A DNA stretch of 5,865 nt from positions 1 through 5,865 of the forward strand of contig JBCCFX010000226.1 in assembly GCA_039029515.1 (NCBI GenBank), read 5' to 3'. The notes under the pieces were generated by a model that was given only the letters and a program-made list of their open reading frames with translations, was not told the origin of the DNA and made no database searches. This stretch comes from JBCCFX01 sp039029515 (GTDB lineage: Bacteria > Planctomycetota > Phycisphaerae > Phycisphaerales > SM1A02). Shown here piece after piece: positions 1-5,698 of the stretch. Numbering within the stretch: position 1 is the stretch's first letter; the number at the start of each line of letters is the position of its first letter. The position numbers and the translations under genes are program-made.

Positions 1-2
1 AG

Positions 3-419
3 GGAATCGGTATACAAGACGTTTGCTTGAACCGCGGGGGGATCTTCCATCCATCAACGTGCTGCGAAGATGTCGTATGTCCGCCCGTCCTTGGCGCGTG
101 TTGCGTTGACCACGCATGCACGATGCAAGAGCCCGAAGCGTGTCATGATCAGGGCGGTACATACCGCGGTGACCAAGAGCTTTGTTGGTGTCCGCAGGAT
201 GTTGCCAATCCAGCAAGTTTCTCGCCATACGGGACATCGGATGGCGTGGTCAACGCTTCAGATCTGATGATAACCCTTCTCTTCTTCGGATCGACAGCTG
301 AGCGCTTTGATTCCGCTCCCGTGTACCCCGATGGCACCCACGGCAACGGCATCGTCAACATTGACGACGTCATCGGCATACTCAACGCCTGGGGACCATG
401 CTCGGTATGTAACGAGTAG
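3..419 (+). CDS. C-terminal part of a secreted Cys-rich protein with dockerin-like tail (5' truncated)
   Basis: The frame is open from the window edge, so the gene starts upstream; 138 residues are visible before TAG. Residues about 8-61 hold two related Cys-rich modules of the form C-x3-GG-x-F/Y...C...C, with GACC at about 31-34 and GGTYRGD at about 51-57. Residues about 76-133 carry two dockerin-type repeats: DGVVNASDLMITLLFFG at 80-96 and GNGIVNIDDVIGILNAWG at 114-131, followed by PC. Each has the D/N-x-N-x-x-D pattern of calcium-binding loops. Tails of this kind end many large secreted or surface proteins of Phycisphaerales and probably act in calcium-stabilised folding or attachment at the cell surface. 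The catalytic or binding part is outside the window, so the overall function cannot be given. A TTG at 27 is only an internal codon, not a credible start. No terminator hairpin follows; the spacer goes straight into a heptamer array. Confidence 0.8.
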   Translation, partial: GIGIQDVCLNRGGIFHPSTCCEDVVCPPVLGACCVDHACTMQEPEACHDQGGTYRGDQELCWCPQDVANPASFSPYGTSDGVVNASDLMITLLFFGSTAERFDSAPVYPDGTHGNGIVNIDDVIGILNAWGPCSVCNE

Positions 420-445
420 TGACTCCACACACGAACGCTTGCCAT

Positions 446-494
446 CTGCCTCCTCCCTCCTGCCTTCTGCCTCTTCCCTCCTCCCTTTTCCCTA
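446..494 (+). repeat. Heptamer tandem array A (CTGCCTC-like, 7 units)
   Basis: Seven units in strict 7-base register: CTGCCTC, CTCCCTC, CTGCCTT, CTGCCTC, TTCCCTC, CTCCCTT, TTCCCTA. The + strand is entirely pyrimidine apart from a G in three units and the final A. The array ends 12 bases before the atoE start codon and fills most of the 87-base spacer. Degenerate heptamer arrays are known as STRR sequences in cyanobacteria; a link to those is analogy only. Confidence 0.85.
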
Positions 495-498
495 CAAT
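493..498 (+). promoter_or_regulatory. Possible -10 box (TACAAT) in front of atoE
   Basis: TACAAT differs from the sigma-70 -10 consensus TATAAT at one base and lies at the edge of heptamer array A. Transcription would begin about 7 bases downstream, at or next to the ATG at 507, giving a leaderless message. No TTGACA-like -35 is visible at the expected distance because that stretch is pyrimidine repeat. No Shine-Dalgarno sequence precedes the ATG, only a run of six C. Weak evidence overall. Confidence 0.3.
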
Positions 499-506
499 CT
501 CCCCCC

Positions 507-1934
507 ATGATCTCCCGGCTCGGCAACGCCATCAGCGCCATCTTCCGACGCACGTCGCCCGACCCGTTCGTGCTCGCCATCCTGCTCACGGCGATCACCG
601 CGCTGCTCGTGGTCATCGTGCCCACACAGCACAGCGATGGCACACCCACGGCGCACACCATCCTCGACGCCGTCGGCTTCTGGCAGCAAGGCTTCTGGGA
701 ACTCCTCGCGTTCGCGATGCAGATGTGCCTCATCCTCGTCACCGGCCACGCTCTCGCATCATCACCGCCCATCGCAAGACTCATCGGCGGGCTCGCACAA
801 CTGCCGCGCAATGCCGCACAAGCGGCAGCACTCATCGCCGCTGTCGCCATGGTCGGGGGACTCATCAACTGGGGACTCGGCCTCATCGCCGGCGCACTCA
901 TCGCACGCGATGTCGGCAAGCATCTGCACGAACGCAACATTCCTCATCACTATCCGCTGCTCGTCGCCGCCGGCTATCTCGGACTCCTCGTCTGGCACGG
1001 TGGCATGTCCGGCAGCGCACCGCTCAAAGTCTCCAATGAGAAAGATGTCGCGGAGATCTTCGCCGGCATCGACGTCGGCTTCGACACCATCGGTTTCAAC
1101 GACACCGTCTTCTCACCGATGAACCTCATCATCACCGGCGGCATTGTGCTCATCGCCATCGCGCTCATCGTGCTGCTTCACCCTGGCGCCGACCAGCCGC
1201 GAAAGCCGTACGGCGACTTTGATGTTCCCGCACCAAGCGCGCCGCCCGAATCCAAACGCGAGACGATTCCTGACTGGCTGGAAACCACGCCGTTCCTGTC
1301 GATCCTGATCGCGGCGCCGATGCTGCTCTGGCTGGCGGACTTCGCGCTGTACAACCCGACGTCAACGACGAACTTCCCCCTGCTTCCTGAAGAACCACAG
1401 TACGCACTACGCAGCCTCGGGCCGAACCAGGTCAACCTGTTCTTCCTCGCACTTGGCCTGCCATGTCACGGCACACCGCGTCGATACCTGCGCGCAGTGG
1501 ATGATGCGGTGCGCGGTTGCTCTGGCATCATCCTGCAATTCCCGTTGTACGCCGGGATCATGGGCATGATGAAGTACTCGGGCCTGACCGCCGAACTTGC
1601 GGCGTTCATTGAAGCACGCAGCACGGAATCCACGCTCCCGATTCTGACCTTCATCAATGCGGGCATCATCAACCTGTTCGTTCCCTCCGGCGGCGGCCAA
1701 TGGGCCGTGCAGGGACCGATCGCCATGCAAGCCGCACACGATATGGGCGTGTCGTATCCGAAGATGGTCATGGCAGTCGCGTACGGCGACCAACTCACGA
1801 ACATGCTGCAACCGTTCTGGGCATTGCCACTGCTCGGCATCGCGGGCGTTAAGGCGCGCGACATCGTCGGCTACACCGCGATCATTATGATGGTCGTCGC
1901 GTTGTGGATCATCCTTGCGCTGTTCATGTTCTGA
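507..1934 (+). CDS. atoE: AtoE-family short-chain fatty acid transporter
   Basis: 475-residue polytopic inner-membrane protein of the SCFA_trans (AtoE) family, thought to import short-chain fatty acids such as acetoacetate or butyrate; E. coli AtoE is about 440 residues. Family marks are spread along the chain: SPDPFVLAILLTAIT (17-31), FWELLAFAMQMCLILVTGHALA (63-84), LINWGLGLIAGAL (119-131), YPLLVAAGYLGLLVWHGG (149-166), LPCHGTPRRYLRAVDDA (318-334), FPLYAGIMGMM (345-355), FINAGIINLFVPSGGGQWAVQGP (382-404) and GDQLTNMLQPFWALPLLGIAGVKARDI (427-453). About ten hydrophobic segments alternate with a charged linker at about 228-258. The ATG at 507 fits the family N-terminus. The stop is 17 bases before the crotonase start, suggesting co-transcription. 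The exact substrate cannot be read from sequence. Confidence 0.93.
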   Translation: MISRLGNAISAIFRRTSPDPFVLAILLTAITALLVVIVPTQHSDGTPTAHTILDAVGFWQQGFWELLAFAMQMCLILVTGHALASSPPIARLIGGLAQLPRNAAQAAALIAAVAMVGGLINWGLGLIAGALIARDVGKHLHERNIPHHYPLLVAAGYLGLLVWHGGMSGSAPLKVSNEKDVAEIFAGIDVGFDTIGFNDTVFSPMNLIITGGIVLIAIALIVLLHPGADQPRKPYGDFDVPAPSAPPESKRETIPDWLETTPFLSILIAAPMLLWLADFALYNPTSTTNFPLLPEEPQYALRSLGPNQVNLFFLALGLPCHGTPRRYLRAVDDAVRGCSGIILQFPLYAGIMGMMKYSGLTAELAAFIEARSTESTLPILTFINAGIINLFVPSGGGQWAVQGPIAMQAAHDMGVSYPKMVMAVAYGDQLTNMLQPFWALPLLGIAGVKARDIVGYTAIIMMVVALWIILALFMF

Positions 1935-1951
1935 TTGGAACTCCTGTCACG

Positions 1952-2707
1952 ATGACGTTTGTCCAACATCATGTTGAAGGTCAGATCCACACGATCACCC
2001 TGGATGATCCTGCGCGCCGAAACGCGATGAGCCTCGAACTGTTTGATGCGCTGGACGATGTCATCAGCGCCGTGCAGGCCACAGAAGACGCCCGCGTAAT
2101 CGTTGTGCGCGGCAACGGCAAGGCATTCTGTGCTGGCTTTGACCTCGCAAGAGCCGTTGAACAGCCTGACGTCATGGCGACATTCATCCGTCGGCTCAGC
2201 GGCGTGATCCGCGACCTGCGACGGATGCCCGGCGTCGTCATCATGGCCGTCCATGGCGCTGCGATCGCGGGTGGCTGCGCACTGATCACCGCCGGCGACT
2301 TTGTGTTTGTCACCCGTTCGTGCACGCTGGGCTATCCGGTGCATCCGATCGGTGTTTCGCCTGCGGTCACCATTCCGTCGCTCTCGATGAAGCTCGGTGA
2401 AGGCGGTGCGCGAGCCATGCTGCTCGGCGGGAAGCTCATCAAGGGTGACGACGCCCACGCGATCGGCCTCGCGACGCACGTCGTTGACGATGATCAGCTT
2501 GATCGCGCTGTCGCGGAACAGATTTCGCGCACGCTCCAGAAAGGTGCGCACGCGCTCAAGGTCACCAAGGCGTGGCTGAACGAGTTGGATGGTTCGCTCG
2601 ACGATGCGCGCTTTGATGGGCCAAGCGAAGGCTCGTGTGATCTCACCACCGAACCGGAAGCGGTTGAGATGCTGGCACGCTTCTGGCAGGCGCGCACTGC
2701 ACGCTGA
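1952..2707 (+). CDS. Enoyl-CoA hydratase/isomerase (crotonase) family protein
   Basis: 251-residue cytoplasmic protein of the usual crotonase length (about 260). The N-terminal strand reads GQIHTITLDDPARRNAMSLEL (10-30). The first oxyanion-hole loop is KAFCAGFDL (57-65) and the second is HGAAIAGGCAL (101-111); together they bind the acyl-CoA thioester carbonyl. LLGGKLIKGDDAHAIGLATHVV (157-178) is the conserved later part of the fold. The two glutamates used for hydration in rat enoyl-CoA hydratase (E144, E164) align with A110 and V130, so simple enoyl-CoA hydration is doubtful; isomerase, thioesterase, lyase or other acyl-CoA chemistry is possible. An in-frame ATG at 1904 would overlap atoE and add 16 residues that do not look like the family, so the start at 1952 is preferred. 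Its position 17 bases after atoE suggests processing of the imported acid once activated to a CoA ester. No strong Shine-Dalgarno sequence is present. Confidence 0.9.
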   Translation: MTFVQHHVEGQIHTITLDDPARRNAMSLELFDALDDVISAVQATEDARVIVVRGNGKAFCAGFDLARAVEQPDVMATFIRRLSGVIRDLRRMPGVVIMAVHGAAIAGGCALITAGDFVFVTRSCTLGYPVHPIGVSPAVTIPSLSMKLGEGGARAMLLGGKLIKGDDAHAIGLATHVVDDDQLDRAVAEQISRTLQKGAHALKVTKAWLNELDGSLDDARFDGPSEGSCDLTTEPEAVEMLARFWQARTAR

Positions 2708-2858
2708 CGTGTCCCGAGCAAACACCATGGTGGATGTCCGGTGGATAACAACCGCGCGGACATGTCCCACTGCGCGCTGAAGAGTTCGTGCGAAAGTTAA
2801 CGAGACGAAACGCGCGATCTTCAGTTGACCGCATGCGCGCACGTGGCATGGTGAAGAT
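2708..2858. other. Gene-free spacer after the crotonase gene, with two weak inverted repeats
   Basis: No credible coding region is seen. There are two inverted repeats: ATGTCCG at 2734-2740 with CGGACAT at 2757-2763 (16-base loop), and CTGAAGA at 2777-2783 with TCTTCAG at 2818-2824. Neither is followed by a T tract, so neither is a standard intrinsic terminator. A TTGACC at 2825-2830 could be a -35 element for the RNA that follows, paired with a poor -10 (CATGGT, 2847-2852). Confidence 0.4.
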
Positions 2859-2859
2859 T

Positions 2860-3044
2860 GACAAACGAGTTTCGAGGGGCGGGCAACTCTGGTCGGACGG
2901 GGGAGTCGACCCGCGTGTCCGAAGGCTCAGCCGGGACCACATCCCGGCGCCAGTATCGGCGGAGCGCACGTTCCGGGGCGCTGCCGTGTTGAGCCCCGAC
3001 TGGCGACAAGAATGCTCGGCGCGTGCACCTCACCGCCGAGCATT
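2860..3044 (+). ncRNA. Candidate structured small RNA ending in an intrinsic terminator
   Basis: About 185 bases with dense, nested complementarity and no protein-like frame. An outer stem pairs 2872-2880 with 2993-2999 (one bulged A). Inside it, CTGG 2889-2892 pairs with CCAG 2950-2953 and encloses two hairpins: TCGGAC 2893-2898 with GTCCGA 2917-2922, and GCCGGGA 2930-2936 with TCCCGGC 2942-2948 (5-base loop), forming a three-way junction. A third arm pairs CGGC 2957-2960 with GCCG 2983-2986 and AGCGC 2963-2967 with GCGCT 2978-2982. A perfect terminator stem follows at 3011-3044. The T-rich side shows + strand transcription. I compared it by eye with 6S, SRP, tmRNA, RNase P and 5S hallmarks and saw no match. 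The 5' end is a guess; a perfect TTGACA at 2858-2863 has no matching -10. Confidence 0.5.
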
Positions 3045-3060
3045 TTGGCTTTTGGCTTTT
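3011..3060 (+). terminator. Strong intrinsic terminator of the candidate RNA
   Basis: AATGCTCGGCG at 3011-3021 pairs perfectly with CGCCGAGCATT at 3034-3044 (11 bp, 12-base loop) and runs into ATTTTGGCTTTTGGCTTTT. The T-rich tail is supplied by the first TTTTGGC units of heptamer array B. On the minus strand no T tract follows, so it acts on + strand transcription. Confidence 0.75.
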
Positions 3061-3105
3061 GGCTATGGGCTGTTGGCTGTTGGCTGTTGGCTGTTGGCTG
3101 TTGGA
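3043..3105 (+). repeat. Heptamer tandem array B (TTTTGGC then TGTTGGC, 9 units)
   Basis: Nine units in exact 7-base register: TTTTGGC three times, TATGGGC once, TGTTGGC four times, and TGTTGGA. The first unit overlaps the terminator stem, so the array starts at the RNA 3' boundary. The blocky order of variants suggests local duplication of units. A GTAG-tagged hairpin begins 6 bases after the last unit. Confidence 0.92.
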
Positions 3106-3111
3106 GAAATC

Positions 3112-3181
3112 GTAGGGCGGGCATTCCTGCCCGCCACGACATCCTGCGACACCGCTACGGTGGGCTGAAAGCCCGCCCTAC
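3112..3181. repeat. BIME-like pair of inverted GTAG hairpins (1)
   Basis: The left half is GTAG (3112-3115) followed by stem GGCGGGC (3116-3122), loop ATTCCT and GCCCGCC (3129-3135). The right half is inverted: GGTGGGC (3159-3165), loop TGAAA, GCCCGCC (3171-3177) and CTAC (3178-3181). GTAG tags at the outer feet of GC-rich hairpins, in head-to-head pairs, match the layout of REP/BIME elements mobilised by RAYT (TnpA_REP, Y1-type) transposases. No transposase is in the window. Confidence 0.7.
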
Positions 3182-3264
3182 CAATTCACCATTCCATCCA
3201 TCGAAATCGGACGTTCGCAACGACCATTTCCGATTCGACAAACTGACAACGGTAAACGGAGAAC

Positions 3265-3286
3265 GCATCAGCCAGTAGGCTGATGC
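3265..3286 (+). promoter_or_regulatory. Perfect 9-bp hairpin or operator just before the dgt start codon
   Basis: GCATCAGCC (3265-3273) and GGCTGATGC (3278-3286) are perfect reverse complements around the loop AGTA, and the stem ends one base before the ATG at 3288. In RNA it would bury the ribosome-binding region; in DNA it is a 22-base palindrome that could be an operator. The only AGG near the start (3277-3279) lies at the loop/stem edge. Confidence 0.6.
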
Positions 3287-3287
3287 C

Positions 3288-4745
3288 ATGCCCACGCTGA
3301 CTGCACATCAACTCGACTGGTCTCAGCTCCTCTGTACGACCCGACAACGCGAACTGACCGGCGGCGCGCCATCGACCTCCCCCAACGATGACGCTCGATC
3401 CGCGTTCGAACGCGACTACGACCGCGCCCTCTTCGCCACGCCGGTGCGCCGGCTTCAGGACAAGGCGCAGGTCTTCCCGCTGGAACCCAATGATTCCGTC
3501 CGCACGCGCCTGACGCATTCGCTGGAAGTCTCATCCATCAGCCGACAACTCGCGCGCCGTGCGGCCAGCGCGCTCTACGATCGCGGCGATCTTGACGATC
3601 CAACGTTCGTCGATGCGATCACGACCATGGCTGCCACCGCCGGCCTCCTGCACGACCTCGGCAACCCGCCGTTCGGCCACGCGGGCGAAGCTGCCATGGG
3701 TGCGTGGTTCGCGCGCATGCAGCGGACGCACGATCGAACCTTCACCGCGATGCCGGCGTCGTGCCAACAGGATCTCCTGCGCTTTGAAGGCAACGCGCAG
3801 ACGATTCGCTTGGTCACGCGCCTGCAACTGTTGTCTGATTGGCACGGGTTGAATCTCACCGCCGGCACACTTGCCGCCATGGGCAAGTACATCGCGCCAT
3901 CGGACCAAGCTTCGCGCGATCACGATGACCACGCGAAGAGTAAGCCCGGCTTTTTCACTTCGGAACACGAACTGTTCACGGCGATTCGTGCTGCATGCGG
4001 ACTGGAATCGTGCCGGCATCCTGTGACGTATCTCGTCGAAGCCGCCGATGACATCTGCTATTCAATGGTTGATCTCGAAGATGGCATCAAGAAAGGCGTC
4101 CTCGATTGGTCGACCCTGAAAGAAAGCGTCCTCGACCTGACCGGCAACAGCACACTCGCCAAGTCATGCATTGAGGACTCGGAATCGCGCGTCAAAGACA
4201 GTCCGATGCCGCTCGGCACCACCGGCGGCGCATTTGACGAAGCATGCGTGCAGGCATTTCGCACGCGCATCATCGGCGAGACGACGCGCGGCGCGCTCGA
4301 CGCGTTTCTCGAACAGCACAGCGCGATCATGAACGCGTCATATCAGCGTGAACTCGTGAAGGATGCGCCGACCGAGATCGCCGCACTGGTCAAAGCCTGC
4401 AAACGCACGGGCAAACGCTACGTCTACGATGCTCCGGAAGTCGTTCGGCGAGAGATCATGGGTCAGCGTGTGCTGCACGAACTGATGGATCTCTTCTGGG
4501 ATGCCGCATCGGCATTCGAGCCGGGTTGGCTGAACGAAGAGACCGGCGATGTGCACATGACCTCGATGCCGGCAAAGGTGTACTCGATGATCTCACGCAA
4601 CTATCGCACGGTGTTTGAGCGTGCAATGCGCGAAAACGACCTGCCGGAGTTGTACGTGCGGCTGCAACTCGTCGCCGACCATGTTGCGGGCATGACGGAC
4701 ACGTTCGTCTGCACGCTGCATCGGGAGATCACGAATAGAGATTGA
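3288..4745 (+). CDS. dgt: Deoxyguanosinetriphosphate triphosphohydrolase (dGTPase, HD domain)
   Basis: 485-residue cytoplasmic HD-superfamily enzyme; E. coli Dgt is 505. It cleaves dGTP (and in some homologues other dNTPs) to the deoxynucleoside and triphosphate, which tunes dNTP pools. The N-terminus LDWSQLL...RQRE (9-22) matches the conserved lead-in of the family, supporting the ATG at 3288. Then come FERDYDRALFATPVRRLQDKAQVFPL (40-65), VRTRLTHSLEVS (71-82) with metal ligand H77, GLLHDLGNPPFGHAGE (119-134) with the H122-D123 pair, RFEGNAQTIRL (165-175), the last metal-ligand region EAADDICYSMVDLEDGI (251-267), SRNYR (437-441) and the C-terminal VADHVAGMTDTF (462-473). All expected metal-binding residues are present, so it should be active. 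It stands alone, preceded by a hairpin that covers the ribosome-binding region, and its stop codon abuts two GGGCTGT heptamers. Confidence 0.93.
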   Translation: MPTLTAHQLDWSQLLCTTRQRELTGGAPSTSPNDDARSAFERDYDRALFATPVRRLQDKAQVFPLEPNDSVRTRLTHSLEVSSISRQLARRAASALYDRGDLDDPTFVDAITTMAATAGLLHDLGNPPFGHAGEAAMGAWFARMQRTHDRTFTAMPASCQQDLLRFEGNAQTIRLVTRLQLLSDWHGLNLTAGTLAAMGKYIAPSDQASRDHDDHAKSKPGFFTSEHELFTAIRAACGLESCRHPVTYLVEAADDICYSMVDLEDGIKKGVLDWSTLKESVLDLTGNSTLAKSCIEDSESRVKDSPMPLGTTGGAFDEACVQAFRTRIIGETTRGALDAFLEQHSAIMNASYQRELVKDAPTEIAALVKACKRTGKRYVYDAPEVVRREIMGQRVLHELMDLFWDAASAFEPGWLNEETGDVHMTSMPAKVYSMISRNYRTVFERAMRENDLPELYVRLQLVADHVAGMTDTFVCTLHREITNRD

Positions 4746-4759
4746 GGGCTGTGGGCTGT
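4746..4759 (+). repeat. Heptamer array C (two GGGCTGT units)
   Basis: Two perfect GGGCTGT units start at the base directly after the dgt stop codon. The unit is the same as in the long array in front of the Nudix gene (5748-5817). Two copies alone would be weak; the identity to the other array and the exact position make it notable. Confidence 0.6.
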
Positions 4760-4773
4760 GCGAAGAAGCGTCT

Positions 4774-4799
4774 GCCGGGTTCAACAGAACCCGGCCTAC
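4774..4799 (-). repeat. Single GTAG-tagged hairpin between the convergent dgt and slyX genes
   Basis: GCCGGGTTC (4774-4782), loop AACA, GAACCCGGC (4787-4795), then CTAC (4796-4799); read on the minus strand it is GTAG followed by a perfect 9-bp hairpin. The tag and geometry match the other GTAG hairpins here, but the stem sequence is different. It lies between convergent genes and could also halt transcription from either side, although no T tract follows. Confidence 0.65.
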
Positions 4800-4833
4800 A
4801 GCTGAGAGCTGAGAGCCGACAGCTGAAAGCTGT
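4799..4833 (+). repeat. Heptamer tandem array D (NAGCTGA, 5 units)
   Basis: Five units in register: CAGCTGA, GAGCTGA, GAGCCGA, CAGCTGA, AAGCTGT. The array begins in the CTAC tag of the preceding hairpin and ends two bases from the slyX stop codon. Because AGCT is self-complementary, ACAGCT (4819-4824) and AGCTGT (4828-4833) can form a small hairpin just past the slyX stop. Confidence 0.75.
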
Positions 4834-4835
4834 TC

Positions 4836-5051
4836 TCACCATGGCGGCGAGCTGTGTGGCGGCGGCGGTTCTTCCTCTCCACTCGACTCCATGTTGGTCT
4901 GCATTTCTGCAACGTCGCTGCGCAGGCGTTCGATCTCGCGTTGCAGCTTGTCCATGCCGACAAAGGCATCGCGCACGACGGTGTCCAACTGCTCGACGTG
5001 GTGTTCGAGCGCGAGGAGTTTCTCTTCGATGGCTTGCAGTCGGTCGGACAT
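4836..5051 (-). CDS. slyX: SlyX-like short coiled-coil protein
   Basis: 71 residues, the usual SlyX length (about 72). The chain is one long amphipathic helix: MSDRLQAIEEKLLALEHH followed by VEQLDTVVRDAFVGMDKLQREIERLRSDV, with hydrophobic residues in coiled-coil spacing. It ends in an acidic, proline-rich tail (SGEEEPPPPHSSPPW), resembling the PPPHY ending of SlyX proteins but a few residues longer. SlyX has no established biochemical function; it is a small soluble protein that probably self-associates. The start at 5051 (ATG) is chosen because an in-frame ATG at 5180 would add 43 residues encoded by the repeat elements in the spacer. No Shine-Dalgarno sequence is seen; CCACCC precedes the ATG. 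It is convergent with dgt and about 175 bases downstream of the Nudix gene, so a shared transcript is possible but would have to cross a hairpin pair. Confidence 0.8.
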   Translation of the reverse strand: MSDRLQAIEEKLLALEHHVEQLDTVVRDAFVGMDKLQREIERLRSDVAEMQTNMESSGEEEPPPPHSSPPW

Positions 5052-5107
5052 GGGTGGAAAGAGGGTAGAGAGGAGAGAGTGGAGAGTAGAGGCTGTTTGC
5101 CGTGGGA
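5052..5107 (-). repeat. Degenerate heptamer array E (TAGAGAG-like) before slyX
   Basis: On the + strand the register reads GGGTGGA, AAGAGGG, TAGAGAG, GAGAGAG, TGGAGAG, TAGAGGC, TGTTTGC, CGTGGGA. The four central units (5066-5093) are clear and the edges have drifted. The slyX coding strand is the pyrimidine-rich strand (TCTCYAC type), and the array touches the slyX start codon. Confidence 0.6.
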
Positions 5108-5113
5108 CGGAGT

Positions 5114-5212
5114 GTAGGGCGGGGGCTGTGCCCCCGCCATCGAATTTCATGCACTGCGCTCGTTGCGGCATTCGTCGCATGATTTTCGGCGGGGGCTATG
5201 CCCCCGCCCTAC
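5114..5212. repeat. BIME-like pair of inverted GTAG hairpins (2)
   Basis: Left arm: GTAG (5114-5117), GGCGGGGGC (5118-5126), loop TGT, GCCCCCGCC (5130-5138), then ATCGAATTTCATGC (5139-5152). Right arm, inverted: GCATGATTTTC (5177-5187), GGCGGGGGC (5188-5196), loop TAT, GCCCCCGCC (5200-5208), CTAC (5209-5212). The arms thus mirror each other well beyond the hairpins, so the 99-base unit behaves as one element. It fills most of the spacer between the Nudix and slyX genes. Confidence 0.75.
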
Positions 5213-5226
5213 GGGAACGCCCGCTC

Positions 5227-5697
5227 TTACACGAGTGAACGAATCAACTCGATGTTGTCGGCGAACAGTTTCGTCTGCTCCGGCCAGAAGAGTTCGGGCG
5301 AATCATCGAGCGGCACCCACGTCGGTCCGTGCCAATGGCGCTTCGTGTCCGTCGGTGTGCCATCAATCTGATCTGTGATGAAGACGAAGTAATGCGTCGT
5401 CACCCAATAGCGACGGTTGTAAGTGAGGCGGGCGCGCGTCCCGAGTTCGGTCAGCGTCGTCAAATTCGCGGCGAGAATGCCGAGCTCTTCTTCGATCTCG
5501 CGCTTTGCTGCGTCCTCGGTCGTCTCGCCGTCATCCACGCCACCTTTGGGGATGACGAGGTTCTCGTGATCACCTTCACGCGCGAACGCGACAAGCACCG
5601 TGCCATTGTTATCACGGCGAACGACGAAGCCGCCCGCGGAGGTGCGGTCGCGAACGTCGGACGGGCGGATGTACCAAGTGTCGTCGATGGAGGTCAT
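5227..5697 (-). CDS. Nudix hydrolase
   Basis: 156-residue cytoplasmic Nudix enzyme; the family hydrolyses nucleoside diphosphates linked to another group, using a divalent metal. The Nudix box G-x5-E-x7-REUxEExGU is perfect at residues 52-74 (GGVDDGE...REIEEELGI), with E67, E70 and E71 as expected metal ligands. It is preceded by SAGGFVVRRDN (20-30) and HENLVIPKGG (44-53), an arrangement like diadenosine polyphosphate (Ap4A/Ap6A) hydrolases, but the substrate is not certain. RRYWVTTHYFVFI (95-107) supplies the later beta strands. The ATG at 5697 is preferred: the longer in-frame reading back to 5853 only translates heptamer repeats into Ser-Pro-Gln-Pro-Thr-Ala-His units, and the ATG at 5733 also lies within the array. 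No Shine-Dalgarno sequence is visible. The gene sits between two near-identical 51-base repeats. Confidence 0.9.
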   Translation of the reverse strand: MTSIDDTWYIRPSDVRDRTSAGGFVVRRDNNGTVLVAFAREGDHENLVIPKGGVDDGETTEDAAKREIEEELGILAANLTTLTELGTRARLTYNRRYWVTTHYFVFITDQIDGTPTDTKRHWHGPTWVPLDDSPELFWPEQTKLFADNIELIRSLV

Positions 5698-5698
5698 T

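Noticed and set aside
149..940. 263-residue minus-strand frame across the first spacer and atoE
   Set aside because: It runs antisense through the dockerin tail, a pyrimidine repeat and atoE; low-complexity composition and no domain.
1871..2842. 323-residue reading frame on the minus strand opposite the crotonase gene
   Set aside because: It lies antisense to a well-supported enzyme and has an Arg-rich composition with no recognisable motif, as expected of a shadow frame in GC-rich DNA.
2858..2886. Promoter from the perfect TTGACA at 2858-2863
   Set aside because: No -10-like sequence lies 16-19 bases downstream; that interval is GC-rich and part of the predicted RNA fold.
2860..3044. Known RNA gene such as 6S, SRP, tmRNA, RNase P or 5S rRNA
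   Set aside because: None of the conserved sequence marks of these families was found by eye; the region is therefore listed as an unassigned candidate only.
3012..3278. Small + strand frames over the terminator, heptamer array and hairpin pair
   Set aside because: The predicted peptides are periodic translations of the TGTTGGC array (Trp/Leu/Ala/Val/Gly repeats), not proteins.
4774..4795. Standard intrinsic terminator between dgt and slyX
   Set aside because: The hairpin has no T tract on either strand, while its CTAC tag fits the GTAG hairpin family; a role in stopping transcription remains possible but is not supported by the usual signature.
5052..5180. N-terminal extension of the SlyX-like protein by 43 residues
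   Set aside because: It is encoded by the BIME hairpin and heptamer array; the SlyX length and start match the ATG at 5051.
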